Positions 19,188 to 28,286 of a DNA stretch of 64,000 bases are shown piece after piece. This DNA is from Streptomyces varsoviensis (GTDB lineage Bacteria > Actinomycetota > Actinomycetes > Streptomycetales > Streptomycetaceae). The notes beneath the pieces were generated by a model. The model searched no databases. It had not been told where the DNA came from and worked only from the letters and a program-made list of their open reading frames with translations. Within the stretch, counting starts at the first letter, position 1; every line of letters begins with the position of its first letter. The stretch lies in the NCBI RefSeq assembly GCF_000718635.1, contig NZ_JOBF01000011.1:186001-250000 (forward strand), read 5' to 3'. The translations under genes and the position numbers were made by a program.

Positions 19188-22015
19188 CGACCACCGCCGA
19201 CCCCATCAGCAGCGACGAGCACGCCGACGCCGGTGGCCGCCTCACCGAAGCCGACGACACCCACATCGCCGTCGTCGGCATGGCCTGCCGCTTCCCCGGA
19301 GCCACGACCCCGGAGGAGTACTGGCACAACGTGGTGAACGGCGTCGACGGCGTACGCGCCCTCACCGACGCGGAACTGGAGGAATGGGGCGAGGACCCCG
19401 AGCGCGCCAAGGACCCCCGCTACGTGCGCCGGCACGGCGTCGTGGAGGGCATCGGCGACTTCGACGCGGAGTTCTTCGGCATCACCGGCCGCGACGCCGA
19501 CCTGCTCAACCCCCAGCACCGGATCTTCCTGGAGTGCGCGTGGGAGGCGCTGGAGCGGGCCGGATACGACCCGCGCGCCGTCCCCGGCACCACTGGGCTG
19601 TTCGCCGGGGCCGGCCGCAACGGCTACGCCTCGGTCGTACGGTCCCGGCCCGACCGCTTCCCCGGCGTCGACGACCTCGCCCTCAGCCTCGCCAACGACC
19701 CCGAGCACCTGTGCACCCGCGTCTCGTACCTGCTCGGCCTCACCGGCCCGAGCGTCGCCGTCATGACGGCGTGCTCGACATCCCTGGTCGCGGTGCACGA
19801 GGCGAGCCGGGCGCTGCTGGCCGGCGAGTGCGACACGGCGCTGGCCGGCGGGGTCACCCTGCGGGCCCCGCTCCTCGGCTACCCGCACCGCGAGGGCGGC
19901 ACCTTGTCCCCGGACGGCTACTGCCGCACGTTCTCCGCCGACGCGCGGGGCATCGTCGGCGGGGACGGCGCCGGGATCGTCGTCCTGCGGCGGCTGCGGG
20001 ACGCCATCGAGGACGGCGACCACGTGCACGCGGTGCTCCGCGGCTCCGCCGTCAACAACGACGGGCGCGAGCGCGCGGGCTACACCGCCCCCGGCGTACG
20101 CGGCCAGGCCGAGGTCATCCGCCGGGCGCACATCGCCGCCGACGTGTACCCGCGCGACATCTCGTACGTGGAGGCGCACGGCACCGGCACCCCGGTCGGC
20201 GACCCCATCGAGGTCACCGCGCTCACCGAGGCGTTCCGCGACGGGTACGCCGAGGACGAGACGGCCGCCGACGGCACCGTGGGGCTGGGCTCCGTCAAGA
20301 CGAACATCGGGCACACCGACACCGCCGCCGGAGTCGCGAGCCTCATCAAGACCGTGCTCGCCCTGGAGGAACGCACGCTCCCGGCCACCCTCCACTTCAC
20401 CGCGCCCAACCCCGCCATCGACTTCGACGCCACCTCCTTCAGCGTCACCACCCGCACCCGCAAATGGGAGACGACCCGGCTGCCGCGCCGGGCCGGCGTC
20501 AGCTCCTTCGGCATCGGCGGCACCAACGCGCACGTCGTGCTGGAGGAGGCGCCGGTCCCCGCCGCCGCCCCGCAACTTGCCGCGTCCACCGCGCAGTTGC
20601 TGGTGCTGTCGGCCCGTACGCCCACCGCGCTCGACGCCATGGCCGAGCGGCTGGCCGAGCACCTGCGCCGCCGCCCCGACCTGCCGCCGGCCGCCGTCGC
20701 CCGCACTCTCCAGACGGGCCGGCACGCCTTCGAGCACCGTCGCTACGTCGTCTGCTCGGACCACGCGGAGGCCATTGAGGCGCTGTCGGCTCCGGCGGTA
20801 CGGGCCGTGGGGTCCGTACGGGCCGATGGCGCCGCCGGGGGGTTCGGGGCCGTCGACGGTTCCGGGTCTTCCGGTCCGGCCGGTCCTGCCGGCGGTCGCC
20901 TTGAGTCGCCGATCGTCTTCTCCCTTCCGGGCGGCGGAGCGCGGTACGTCCACGACACCCACCCCGTGTACGCGACGTCCCCGGCCTTCCGGAACGCCGT
21001 CGACGCGTGCTGCCAGGCGCTGCCCGCGGGCCTCGGCACGGACGTACGACGGCTGCTGACGCCGCGTACGGACACCGGGGCCGACGCCGCGCCCTCCCCG
21101 GAACTGGACCGCGCGGCCGGCTTCACCGTGGCGTACGCGCTCGCCCGCACCCTCATGGACTGGGGCGTCGCCCCCGCGACCGTGACGGGGCACGGCGTGG
21201 GCGCGCCGGCCGCCGCGGCCGTGGCCGGGGCCCTGCCGCTCGCCGACGCGCTGGCCATCGCCGCCGCGTCGGGGCGCGGAGAGGCCGCGCTGCGCGAGGC
21301 GGTCCAGTCGGCCCGGTGGCAGACCTCGACGACCGGCTGGACGCACTCCGCCTCCGGGCTGCCCGTGACGTCGCGAGAAGCTGCCGACCCCGGCTTCTGG
21401 GCGGGGCTCCTGGACGGGAGCGCCGTCCCGGCGGCTCCGGGCGGGGACGGCCGGCACCTCGCGGAGATCGGACCGGAGCAGCCGGGCGGCGACGTGCTCG
21501 CCGCGCTGCTCGACACCGTGGGCCGGGCGTGGGCCGGCGGCGCGGCGGTCGCCTGGGACCGGTTGCACGACGGTACGGACCGGAGCCGGGTGCCGCTGCC
21601 CACGTACCCCTTCGAGCGCCGGACCCACCTGGTACGGCCCATACCGGCCGTCTCCGCAGCTCAGGCAGTACCGGCGGGATCAGGTGAAGCAGGCGACCCC
21701 GCCGCACCGGCCGCCGAGCGCGCGGGGGACGAGCCGGTGGACGTGGACGCGGCACTCCTCACCCTCTTCCGCCAAGTGCTCGGCATCGAGGAGGACGTCG
21801 CCGACCCGGACTTCTTCGAGCACGGCGGGGACTCGCTCGCGGCCGTCGAGCTGGTCTCCCTCATCGAGAACACCTTCGGGGTCGCGCTGCCGCTGGAGGA
21901 CGTCTTCGAGACGCCTACGCCCGGCGGTCTCGCCCGCGCCGTCGAGGAACTGCTGGCCGCCGCCGACGCGTCGGCGCGAGCGGACGGCGGCGGCGCAGCC
22001 GGGGGGCTCGCGTGA
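19184..22015 (+). CDS. PKS protein: KS - degenerate AT - carrier
   Basis: A 943-residue modular PKS protein. The ketosynthase (about 25-455) is intact: TACSTS cysteine near 197, EAHGTGT histidine near 330 and NIGHTDTAAG histidine near 375. An AT-like region follows (about 575-810), but the nucleophile motif GHSxG reads GHGVG near residue 668, the entry motif is LPGGGARY rather than PGQGSQ, and roughly 100 residues containing the catalytic-His segment are missing. A carrier (FFEHGGDSLAA) has its serine near 883. There is no KR, DH, ER or TE. It should extend the peptide with a two-carbon unit, leaving a beta-ketone, but needs malonate loaded in trans, for example by the fatty-acid FabD. ATG overlaps the preceding stop; its own stop overlaps the next start. 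Confidence 0.92.
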   Translation: MTTTADPISSDEHADAGGRLTEADDTHIAVVGMACRFPGATTPEEYWHNVVNGVDGVRALTDAELEEWGEDPERAKDPRYVRRHGVVEGIGDFDAEFFGITGRDADLLNPQHRIFLECAWEALERAGYDPRAVPGTTGLFAGAGRNGYASVVRSRPDRFPGVDDLALSLANDPEHLCTRVSYLLGLTGPSVAVMTACSTSLVAVHEASRALLAGECDTALAGGVTLRAPLLGYPHREGGTLSPDGYCRTFSADARGIVGGDGAGIVVLRRLRDAIEDGDHVHAVLRGSAVNNDGRERAGYTAPGVRGQAEVIRRAHIAADVYPRDISYVEAHGTGTPVGDPIEVTALTEAFRDGYAEDETAADGTVGLGSVKTNIGHTDTAAGVASLIKTVLALEERTLPATLHFTAPNPAIDFDATSFSVTTRTRKWETTRLPRRAGVSSFGIGGTNAHVVLEEAPVPAAAPQLAASTAQLLVLSARTPTALDAMAERLAEHLRRRPDLPPAAVARTLQTGRHAFEHRRYVVCSDHAEAIEALSAPAVRAVGSVRADGAAGGFGAVDGSGSSGPAGPAGGRLESPIVFSLPGGGARYVHDTHPVYATSPAFRNAVDACCQALPAGLGTDVRRLLTPRTDTGADAAPSPELDRAAGFTVAYALARTLMDWGVAPATVTGHGVGAPAAAAVAGALPLADALAIAAASGRGEAALREAVQSARWQTSTTGWTHSASGLPVTSREAADPGFWAGLLDGSAVPAAPGGDGRHLAEIGPEQPGGDVLAALLDTVGRAWAGGAAVAWDRLHDGTDRSRVPLPTYPFERRTHLVRPIPAVSAAQAVPAGSGEAGDPAAPAAERAGDEPVDVDAALLTLFRQVLGIEEDVADPDFFEHGGDSLAAVELVSLIENTFGVALPLEDVFETPTPGGLARAVEELLAAADASARADGGGAAGGLA

Positions 22016-25000
22016 CCGACCTGACCACCCTGGCGGGCCGCGTTCCCGCCACGGCCCCCGCCCCCGCCCCCAGCCCCGACTCCGCCGACGAGACGCACCG
22101 CCCGTACAAGTTCCTGCCCGCGTCCTTCGCCCAGCGGCGGCTGTGGTTCCTGGACCAGCTCGACTCCGGCAACAGCGCCTACAACCTGGTGGCGGCCCTG
22201 CGGCTGCGCGGGGCGCTCGACCTGGCGGCGCTGCGCTGGGCCCTGAACCGGGTCGTGGACCGGCACGAGGCGCTGCGCACCGTGTTCCGGGCCGACGCGG
22301 CGGGGGAGCCCCAGCAGTGCGTGGCGCCGAGCCTCACGATCCCGCTCCCGGTCACCGACTTGGCGGCGGAGCCCGAGGCCGGGCGCGCGGAACGGGCCCG
22401 CGCTCTCATCGAGACGGAGACCGAGCACGTCTTCGACCTCTCCCGAGGGCCGCTCATCAAGACCCTGGCGGTGCGGCTCGGCGAGCGCGACCACGCCCTG
22501 GCCGTCATCTGCCACCACACCGTCTGCGACGGCTGGTCCATGGCCCGGCTCTTCGAGGAGCTGTCCGAGCTGTACGCGGCCCGTACGGCCGGGCGCGAGC
22601 CGTCCTTGGCCCCGCTGCCGCTCCAGTTCGGCGACCACGCGGCCCGACAGCACCGCGAACTAGCCGGTCCCGAGGCCGAGAAGGCGCTGGAGTACTGGCG
22701 TACGCGCCTGGCCGACGCGCCCTCGCTGCTGGAGCTCCCCACCACCTACCCGCGCCCCGCCGTGCAGGGCTTCGACGGCGCGGTCCACACCATGACGCTC
22801 GATCAGGAGACCTGGCAGGCGGTACGGGCCACCGCGCGGCAGCACAAGGCGACGCCGTTCATGGTGCTGCTGTCGGTGTTCGCGCTCCAGCTCTCCCGGC
22901 TCTCGGGCGCCGAGGACCTGGTCGTCGGCAGCCCCAGCGCCGGCCGCTCCCGAACCGAACTGGCCCCGCTGATCGGCATGTTCGTCAACACCCTGCCACT
23001 GCGGGTCGACGTGACCGGCGACCCCTCGTTCGACGAGGTGCTGCGCCGGGTGCGGCGCGGCGCGCTGGACGCGTTCCCCCGCCAGGACGTACCGCTGGAG
23101 CGGATCGTCACGGAGCTGGGCCCGGAGCGGGAGCGGAGCCACGACCCGCTGTTCCAGGCGATGTTCGCGGTACAGCAGCCGCTCACCACCCCCGATCTGG
23201 TCGGCGTGGACGCGGAGGTCTTCCCGGTGAGCCCGCGGACGACCTTCACGGACCTGTGGCTGGAGATCCGACCGCACGACGACGGCGCGGACTGTTTCTT
23301 CCGCTACCGCACCGAGCTGTTCGACGCGGCGACCGTCGCGCGCCTCGCCCGGCAGTACCGGCACATCCTGCGCACCGCGCTGGACGCCCCGAGCACGCCG
23401 CTGTCCCGCTTCTCCCTGGCGGACCAGGAAGAAGCCGACCTGCTGCTCGGCCGCTGGAGCCGGGGCCCGGCCGCGTACCCCTGGGACGGCCCGGTGCACG
23501 AGGCGATCGACCGCCAGGCTCGACGCACCCCCGAGGCGACCGCCGTCGCCTTCGAGGGCGACCGGCTGACGTATGAACAGTTGGCTGGCAGGGCGGGCCA
23601 GTTGGCCCGGCACTTGGTGGAGGGCGGCGGCGCGGGCACGGACGCCCCGGTCGCCGTCTGCCTGCCGCGCGGGCCCGGACTCGTGACGTCCGCCCTCGCG
23701 GTCCTCGCCGCCGGGAGCGCCTATCTGCCGCTGTCCCCGGAGGACCCGCCCGCCCGGCTCGTACAGATGCTGCGCGCGGTCGGCGCGACACACCTCCTCA
23801 CCACCGGCGACCTCGCCCCGCTCCTCGCCGAGGCCCAGGTGCCCGTCACGGCCGTGGACGCGTTCCCCTGGTCGGACGGGCCGCGCGACGCCACGCCCCT
23901 GGCGGCCGGTGCCGTAGGGCCCGGCGACCTCGCCTACGTGATCCACACCTCTGGTTCCACCGGCGCGCCGAAAGCGGTGGGCGTGCCGCACCGGGGCCTG
24001 GCGGCGCGGGTCCGCTCCATCCAGGCCACCCACGGCCTCGACGGCTCGGACCGGGTGCTGCACAAGACGCCCTGCACCTTCGACGTCTCCGTGACCGAAC
24101 TGCTGTGGCCGCTGACCACGGGCGCCGCACTCGTCGTCGCCACGCCGGGCGGGCACCGCGACCCCGCGTACCTCGTCGAGCTGATCGAACGCGAGCGGGT
24201 GACCACCGCTCACTTCGTGCCGCCGCTGCTGGCGGCCTTCCTCGAAGAGCTGAGCCTCGAAGAGCCGGGCCTCGCAGAGCCGGGTCCGGAAGAGCCGGGT
24301 TTCGACCGCTACCGCTGCGCCTCGCTGCGGCGCGTGCTCTGCAGCGGCCAGGAGCTGCCTCGTACGACGCTCGACCGCGCCCTCGGCCGGCTCCCCGCGC
24401 GGCTCTACAACGCGTACGGGCCGACGGAGGCGTCCGTCGAGGTGACCGAGTGGGAGTGCCCGGCCACGGCCGCCACGGGCACGGAACGGGCCGACGACGT
24501 ACGGGTGCCCATCGGGCGGCCCGTCGCCGGGGCCGAGACGTATGTGCTCGACGGAGAGCTGCGGCCCGTGCCGGTCGGCGTGCCCGGCGAGCTGTACCTG
24601 GGCGGTGTGGTGCTCGCCCGCGGCTACCTGGGCCGGCCCGACCTGACCGCCGACCGCTTCGTGCCGCACCCGTACGCCGACGCGCCGGGCGCGCGGCTCT
24701 ACCGTACGGGCGACCTGGTGTGCTGGCGGGCCGACGGCAGCCTGGACTTCCTGGGGCGCAACGACCACCAGGTCAAGGTCCGGGGCGTGCGCGTGGAGCC
24801 CGGGGAGATCGAGAACGTGCTCCGCGACCACCCGGGCGTACGGGAAGCGGTCGTGATCGCGGCCGCTCCGGAGGGCGGCTCCGCCGGGATGGAGCTGGTC
24901 GCCTACGTCGTACGGCAGAGGCGCGGGCCGGAGACGGGGCTGGGCGTCGGCGGCGACGCCTCCGTCGCCGGGGACTCGCCCGGTGCCGAGGATGACGAGG

Positions 25001-25440
25001 CGTTCGTCTCCGCGCTCCGCTCCGAGCTGCGCGACCGGCTGCCCGGCTATATGGTCCCGGCCCACCTCGTGACCCTCCCTGCCCTGCCGCTCAACGCGAG
25101 CGGCAAGGTCGACCGCGCGGCCCTGCCCGCACCCGCCACGAGCCCCGCCGCGGACCACGCACCCGGCCAGGCGGGCCCGTGCGATGACATCGAGCGGACG
25201 CTCGCCGCCCTCTGGTCGCAGGTGCTGGGCCGTCAGCAGACCGACATCGACGAGGACTTCTTCGCCGTCGGCGGGGACTCCCTCAAGAGCATCCAACTCG
25301 TGCACCGAGCCCGCGAAGCCGGGTTCTCCCTGCGCGTCGGCGATGTGTTCCACCACCCCACGGTCAGCGAACTCGCCGACCACGTAAGGAAGTCCATCCC
25401 GGACCGATCCGGCGTGGCCGACCCCCAGGGGGCACGGTGA
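22012..25440 (+). CDS. NRPS module C-A-PCP (serine-like A domain)
   Basis: An 1142-residue C-A-PCP module. The C domain has HHTVCDG near residue 167. The A domain has HTSGSTGAPKA near 645, FDVSVTE and NAYGPTEA; hand alignment gives the pocket D-V-T-H-L-S-A-V-E-K. This resembles serine codes (DVWHLSLIDK) except for Thr for Trp and Ala for Leu, so serine or another small polar residue is only a weak call. The carrier FFAVGGDSLKS has its serine near 1089. A 15-bp DNA repeat encodes the loop EELSLEEPGLAEPGPEEPGF in the A domain. Stop and start overlap on both sides (ATGA upstream, GTGA downstream). Being after the KS protein, its C domain should accept a beta-keto or beta-hydroxy acyl donor. Confidence 0.93.
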   Translation: MTDLTTLAGRVPATAPAPAPSPDSADETHRPYKFLPASFAQRRLWFLDQLDSGNSAYNLVAALRLRGALDLAALRWALNRVVDRHEALRTVFRADAAGEPQQCVAPSLTIPLPVTDLAAEPEAGRAERARALIETETEHVFDLSRGPLIKTLAVRLGERDHALAVICHHTVCDGWSMARLFEELSELYAARTAGREPSLAPLPLQFGDHAARQHRELAGPEAEKALEYWRTRLADAPSLLELPTTYPRPAVQGFDGAVHTMTLDQETWQAVRATARQHKATPFMVLLSVFALQLSRLSGAEDLVVGSPSAGRSRTELAPLIGMFVNTLPLRVDVTGDPSFDEVLRRVRRGALDAFPRQDVPLERIVTELGPERERSHDPLFQAMFAVQQPLTTPDLVGVDAEVFPVSPRTTFTDLWLEIRPHDDGADCFFRYRTELFDAATVARLARQYRHILRTALDAPSTPLSRFSLADQEEADLLLGRWSRGPAAYPWDGPVHEAIDRQARRTPEATAVAFEGDRLTYEQLAGRAGQLARHLVEGGGAGTDAPVAVCLPRGPGLVTSALAVLAAGSAYLPLSPEDPPARLVQMLRAVGATHLLTTGDLAPLLAEAQVPVTAVDAFPWSDGPRDATPLAAGAVGPGDLAYVIHTSGSTGAPKAVGVPHRGLAARVRSIQATHGLDGSDRVLHKTPCTFDVSVTELLWPLTTGAALVVATPGGHRDPAYLVELIERERVTTAHFVPPLLAAFLEELSLEEPGLAEPGPEEPGFDRYRCASLRRVLCSGQELPRTTLDRALGRLPARLYNAYGPTEASVEVTEWECPATAATGTERADDVRVPIGRPVAGAETYVLDGELRPVPVGVPGELYLGGVVLARGYLGRPDLTADRFVPHPYADAPGARLYRTGDLVCWRADGSLDFLGRNDHQVKVRGVRVEPGEIENVLRDHPGVREAVVIAAAPEGGSAGMELVAYVVRQRRGPETGLGVGGDASVAGDSPGAEDDEAFVSALRSELRDRLPGYMVPAHLVTLPALPLNASGKVDRAALPAPATSPAADHAPGQAGPCDDIERTLAALWSQVLGRQQTDIDEDFFAVGGDSLKSIQLVHRAREAGFSLRVGDVFHHPTVSELADHVRKSIPDRSGVADPQGAR
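24246..24303. repeat. 15-bp in-frame repeat in an A domain
   Basis: Four units of the form GAGCCGGGCCTCGAA at 15-bp spacing encode EExGx pentapeptides in a surface loop between the A4 and A5 core motifs. The unit length keeps the frame. Confidence 0.75.
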
Positions 25441-26258
25441 AGAACCCCTGGCTGCTGCGCTTTCCCCGTCGTCCCGACGCGAAGGTGCGCCTGGTGTGCC
25501 TGCCGGGGGCGGGCAGCGCGGCGTCCATGTACTACCCGTGGTCGACCGCGTTCCCCCCGGAGGTCGAGGTCTGCGCCGTACAACTCCCGGGCCGGGGCGG
25601 GCGGTTGAAGGAGGAACCGTACCGTCGGATGGAGCCGCTGGCCGACGCGCTGGCCGAGGTGGTGCGCGACGAGTGCGACCGCCCGTTGGTCCTCTTCGGC
25701 CACAGCCTCGGCGCCCTCATCGCGTACGAGGTGGCGGACCGCCTGCGCGACCACCCCGGCGGCCCGGCCGCCCTCATGGTGGCCGCGCACAAGGCGCCGC
25801 ACCTCGGGAGCGCCCGTGTGTCCGTACACGACCTGTCGGACCATGACCTGCTGGCCTTCATCGGCCAACTGGGCGGCACCTCCCCGGCGGTGCTGGACCG
25901 CCCGGAGATCAGAGCGCTGGCGCTGCCCTCCCTGCGCGCCGACTTCGAGCTGGACTACACCTACGCGTACCGCGAACGGCCGCCCCTCGCCATCCCGGTC
26001 AGCGCGTACGGCGGCACGGCGGACCCCATCGTCTCCGAGGCCGAGGTGGCCGCCTGGGAACCGCTCACCACCGGCGCCTTCACCCACGAGCAGATGCCCG
26101 GCGACCACTTCTTCCTCACCGCACCCGAGGGCGCCGCGACGCTGTCGCGGATACGCGGCACGCTGCTCGAACTCGTTTCCCACGCCCACCCCGAGCCTGG
26201 TGCCATCCCCGGCGCCCAGCTCAGCAGAGAGGAGCGCGTTTCCCATGTTCGAGGATGA
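25437..26258 (+). CDS. Type II thioesterase
   Basis: A 273-residue alpha/beta hydrolase of the editing thioesterase family. Motifs are LVCLPGAGSAASMYYPW, the nucleophile GHSLG (Ser90) and GDHFFLT with the catalytic His near 224. Such enzymes clear mis-primed carrier proteins in NRPS and PKS systems. The last 25 residues extend beyond the fold. The GTG start overlaps the stop of the NRPS gene before it, and its end overlaps the MbtH gene by 14 bases. As the assembly line lacks a type I thioesterase, a role in product release is an alternative. Confidence 0.93.
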   Translation: MKNPWLLRFPRRPDAKVRLVCLPGAGSAASMYYPWSTAFPPEVEVCAVQLPGRGGRLKEEPYRRMEPLADALAEVVRDECDRPLVLFGHSLGALIAYEVADRLRDHPGGPAALMVAAHKAPHLGSARVSVHDLSDHDLLAFIGQLGGTSPAVLDRPEIRALALPSLRADFELDYTYAYRERPPLAIPVSAYGGTADPIVSEAEVAAWEPLTTGAFTHEQMPGDHFFLTAPEGAATLSRIRGTLLELVSHAHPEPGAIPGAQLSREERVSHVRG

Positions 26259-26436
26259 CGACCGCCGCCGCTACGCCGTGGTCCGCAACCACGAGGACCA
26301 GTACTCCGTCTGGCCCGAGGACCGCGCGGCCCCCGAGGGCTGGGCACTGGTGGGCGTGGCGGGTTCCAAGAGCGAGTGCCTGGCCCATATCTCCGCCGTG
26401 TGGACCGACCTGCGGCCTCTGAGCCAGCGCTCCTAG
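26245..26436 (+). CDS. MbtH-like protein
   Basis: A 63-residue MbtH protein. The family pattern is clear: NHEDQYSVWP, then a PEGW segment, then VWTDLRPLS. MbtH proteins bind the A domain and are needed for its folding or activity. The start is the ATG at 26245, preceded by GAGGAG inside the end of the thioesterase gene. It lies in the middle of the cluster next to the free A domain, which it may serve together with the two modular A domains. Confidence 0.96.
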   Translation: MFEDDDRRRYAVVRNHEDQYSVWPEDRAAPEGWALVGVAGSKSECLAHISAVWTDLRPLSQRS

Positions 26437-26531
26437 CCCCCACTTCCTTTAACCGCCGCCGCTCGGCCGGGCCCCTCTCGCGGGGCCGCCGGACCTGCCG
26501 GACCGACCCGTAACGAGGAGGAAAGCAGCAC

Positions 26532-28265
26532 GTGTTCGCCCAGCTCACTCTCCACCGGATATTCGAGGAACAGGCCGCGCGCACCCCCGACGCGCCCGCT
26601 GTGACGGACGGTCGGGAATCCCTGACGTACCGCCAATTGAACCTGGCAGCCGACAGGTTGGCGTCCGCCATTTCCCGGCACGCCCCCGCCCCCGGCACGC
26701 GGGTGGGCCTGTATCTGCGGCGCGGCAACAGTGTCGTGGCCGCCGCGATCGCGGTCCTGAAGGCCGGCTGCTCGTACGTACCGCTCGACCCGGCCTATCC
26801 GCCGGAGCGGGTGCGGTACATGGCGCGCGACGCGTCCCTCGACCTGGTGGTGGCGGACCAGGACGCCTCGGCGGTGCTGCCGGACGCCACCGTCATCGAC
26901 GTCGCGGACGCCCTCCGGCAGGACACGGCGTCGGCTCCGGCTAAGGCTCCGGCCTTGGCCCTGCCCTCGACCCCGGCTCCGTACGTCCGGCAGGAGAAGG
27001 CGGTGGACCCGGCCGCGCCGGCCTACGTCATCTACACGTCCGGATCCAGCGGCGACCCCAAGGGCGTCGTGGTCTCCCACCGGAACGTCACCGCGCTGCT
27101 CGACGCCTGCGATCAGGTCTTCGACCTGCGCGGGGACGATGTGTGGACGCTGTTCCACTCGCCGTGCTTCGACTTCTCCGTGTGGGAGATGTGGGGCGCG
27201 CTGTCCCACGGCGCGCGGCTGGTCGTGGTGCCGGCCGACACCGCCCGTTCGCCCGACGCGATGCTCGATCTCGTCGTGGCCGAGCGCGTCACCGTACTCA
27301 ACCAGGTTCCCTCGGTGTTCCGTTACCTCTCGCGGTCGGCGGTGGCCCGAGTGGAGGAGACCGGCGAGCGCCCCGAACTGCCGTTGCGGTACGTCATCTT
27401 CGGCGGCGAGGTGGTGGACCTCGAAGCCGTACGCGCCTGGCGTCTGGCGCACGGCACGAGCACCGAGTTCTTCAACTCGTACGGCATCACGGAGACCACG
27501 GTGCTCGCCACGTACCGCAGGCTGCCCGAGAGCGAGATCGACGCGCTGCCGACGGGTTCGGCCGCGGTACCGTCCCCGCCGGACGGCTCCCCGGCGACCG
27601 GTGCGGTACCCGACCCTGAGCGGAACATCGGGCGCCCGCTCGACGGCTTCGAGGTAGTGCTGCTCGACGAGTGGGGCGGCCGTACGCCACCGGGACGCAT
27701 CGGCGAACTGTGTCTCGCGGGTGAACAGTTGGCGATCGGATATCTGGGCCGCCCGGAGCTGACCGAGGAGCGCTACCCCTACCTCGACCTCGCGGGCACC
27801 GGGGAGCCCCGCCGCTACTACCGCAGCGGCGACCTGGCCGTGGCGATGCCGGACGGCACCTGGGAGTACGCGGGCCGGGCCGACGACCAGGTGAAGATCA
27901 ACGGCTACCGCATCGAGACGGGTGAGATCGAGAGCGCGCTGCTCGGCACCGAGGGCGTACAGGACCTCGTGGTCCTGCCGGTCACCAGCCGCATCGGCGA
28001 ACGCATGCTCACCGCGTTCTACGCGCCGGTTCCGGGAGCTGACGGCGGCGGCAGCGCTGACGGCGGCGAGGGCGATATCGGCGATGGCGGAGACGGCCGG
28101 GCCGGTGCAGAGGGCCGGGACGTGCTGGCCGAGCGGCTCATGGCCCGCGCCAAGGAGGCGCTGCCCGCCCATATGGTGCCGCGCCGCTTCATCCGGGTGG
28201 ACGCGCTGCCGCTGACCCCGTCCGGCAAGACCGACAAGCGCGCCCTCACCGCACAAGCATCATGA
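26532..28265 (+). CDS. Stand-alone adenylation domain (threonine-like code)
   Basis: A 577-residue free A domain with no carrier attached. Core motifs include YTSGSSGDPKG near residue 168, FDFSVWEMW, NSYGITETTV and the closing lysine in SGKTDKR. Hand alignment gives the pocket D-F-W-N-I-G-S-V-L-K, close to the threonine code DFWNIGMVHK but with Ser and Leu replacing Met and His, so a related or larger hydroxy amino acid is possible. A Gly/Asp-rich low-complexity insert sits before the last subdomain. A strong GAGGAGG site precedes the GTG start. It must act in trans on the free carrier at 15355 and/or the A-less C-PCP-C protein directly downstream. Confidence 0.92.
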   Translation: MFAQLTLHRIFEEQAARTPDAPAVTDGRESLTYRQLNLAADRLASAISRHAPAPGTRVGLYLRRGNSVVAAAIAVLKAGCSYVPLDPAYPPERVRYMARDASLDLVVADQDASAVLPDATVIDVADALRQDTASAPAKAPALALPSTPAPYVRQEKAVDPAAPAYVIYTSGSSGDPKGVVVSHRNVTALLDACDQVFDLRGDDVWTLFHSPCFDFSVWEMWGALSHGARLVVVPADTARSPDAMLDLVVAERVTVLNQVPSVFRYLSRSAVARVEETGERPELPLRYVIFGGEVVDLEAVRAWRLAHGTSTEFFNSYGITETTVLATYRRLPESEIDALPTGSAAVPSPPDGSPATGAVPDPERNIGRPLDGFEVVLLDEWGGRTPPGRIGELCLAGEQLAIGYLGRPELTEERYPYLDLAGTGEPRRYYRSGDLAVAMPDGTWEYAGRADDQVKINGYRIETGEIESALLGTEGVQDLVVLPVTSRIGERMLTAFYAPVPGADGGGSADGGEGDIGDGGDGRAGAEGRDVLAERLMARAKEALPAHMVPRRFIRVDALPLTPSGKTDKRALTAQAS

Positions 28266-28286
28266 CCCATGCCAGGAGGACGACCC

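Noticed and set aside
20880..21640. Active AT domain in the PKS protein
   Set aside because: The GHSxG serine is glycine and the segment with the catalytic histidine is missing.
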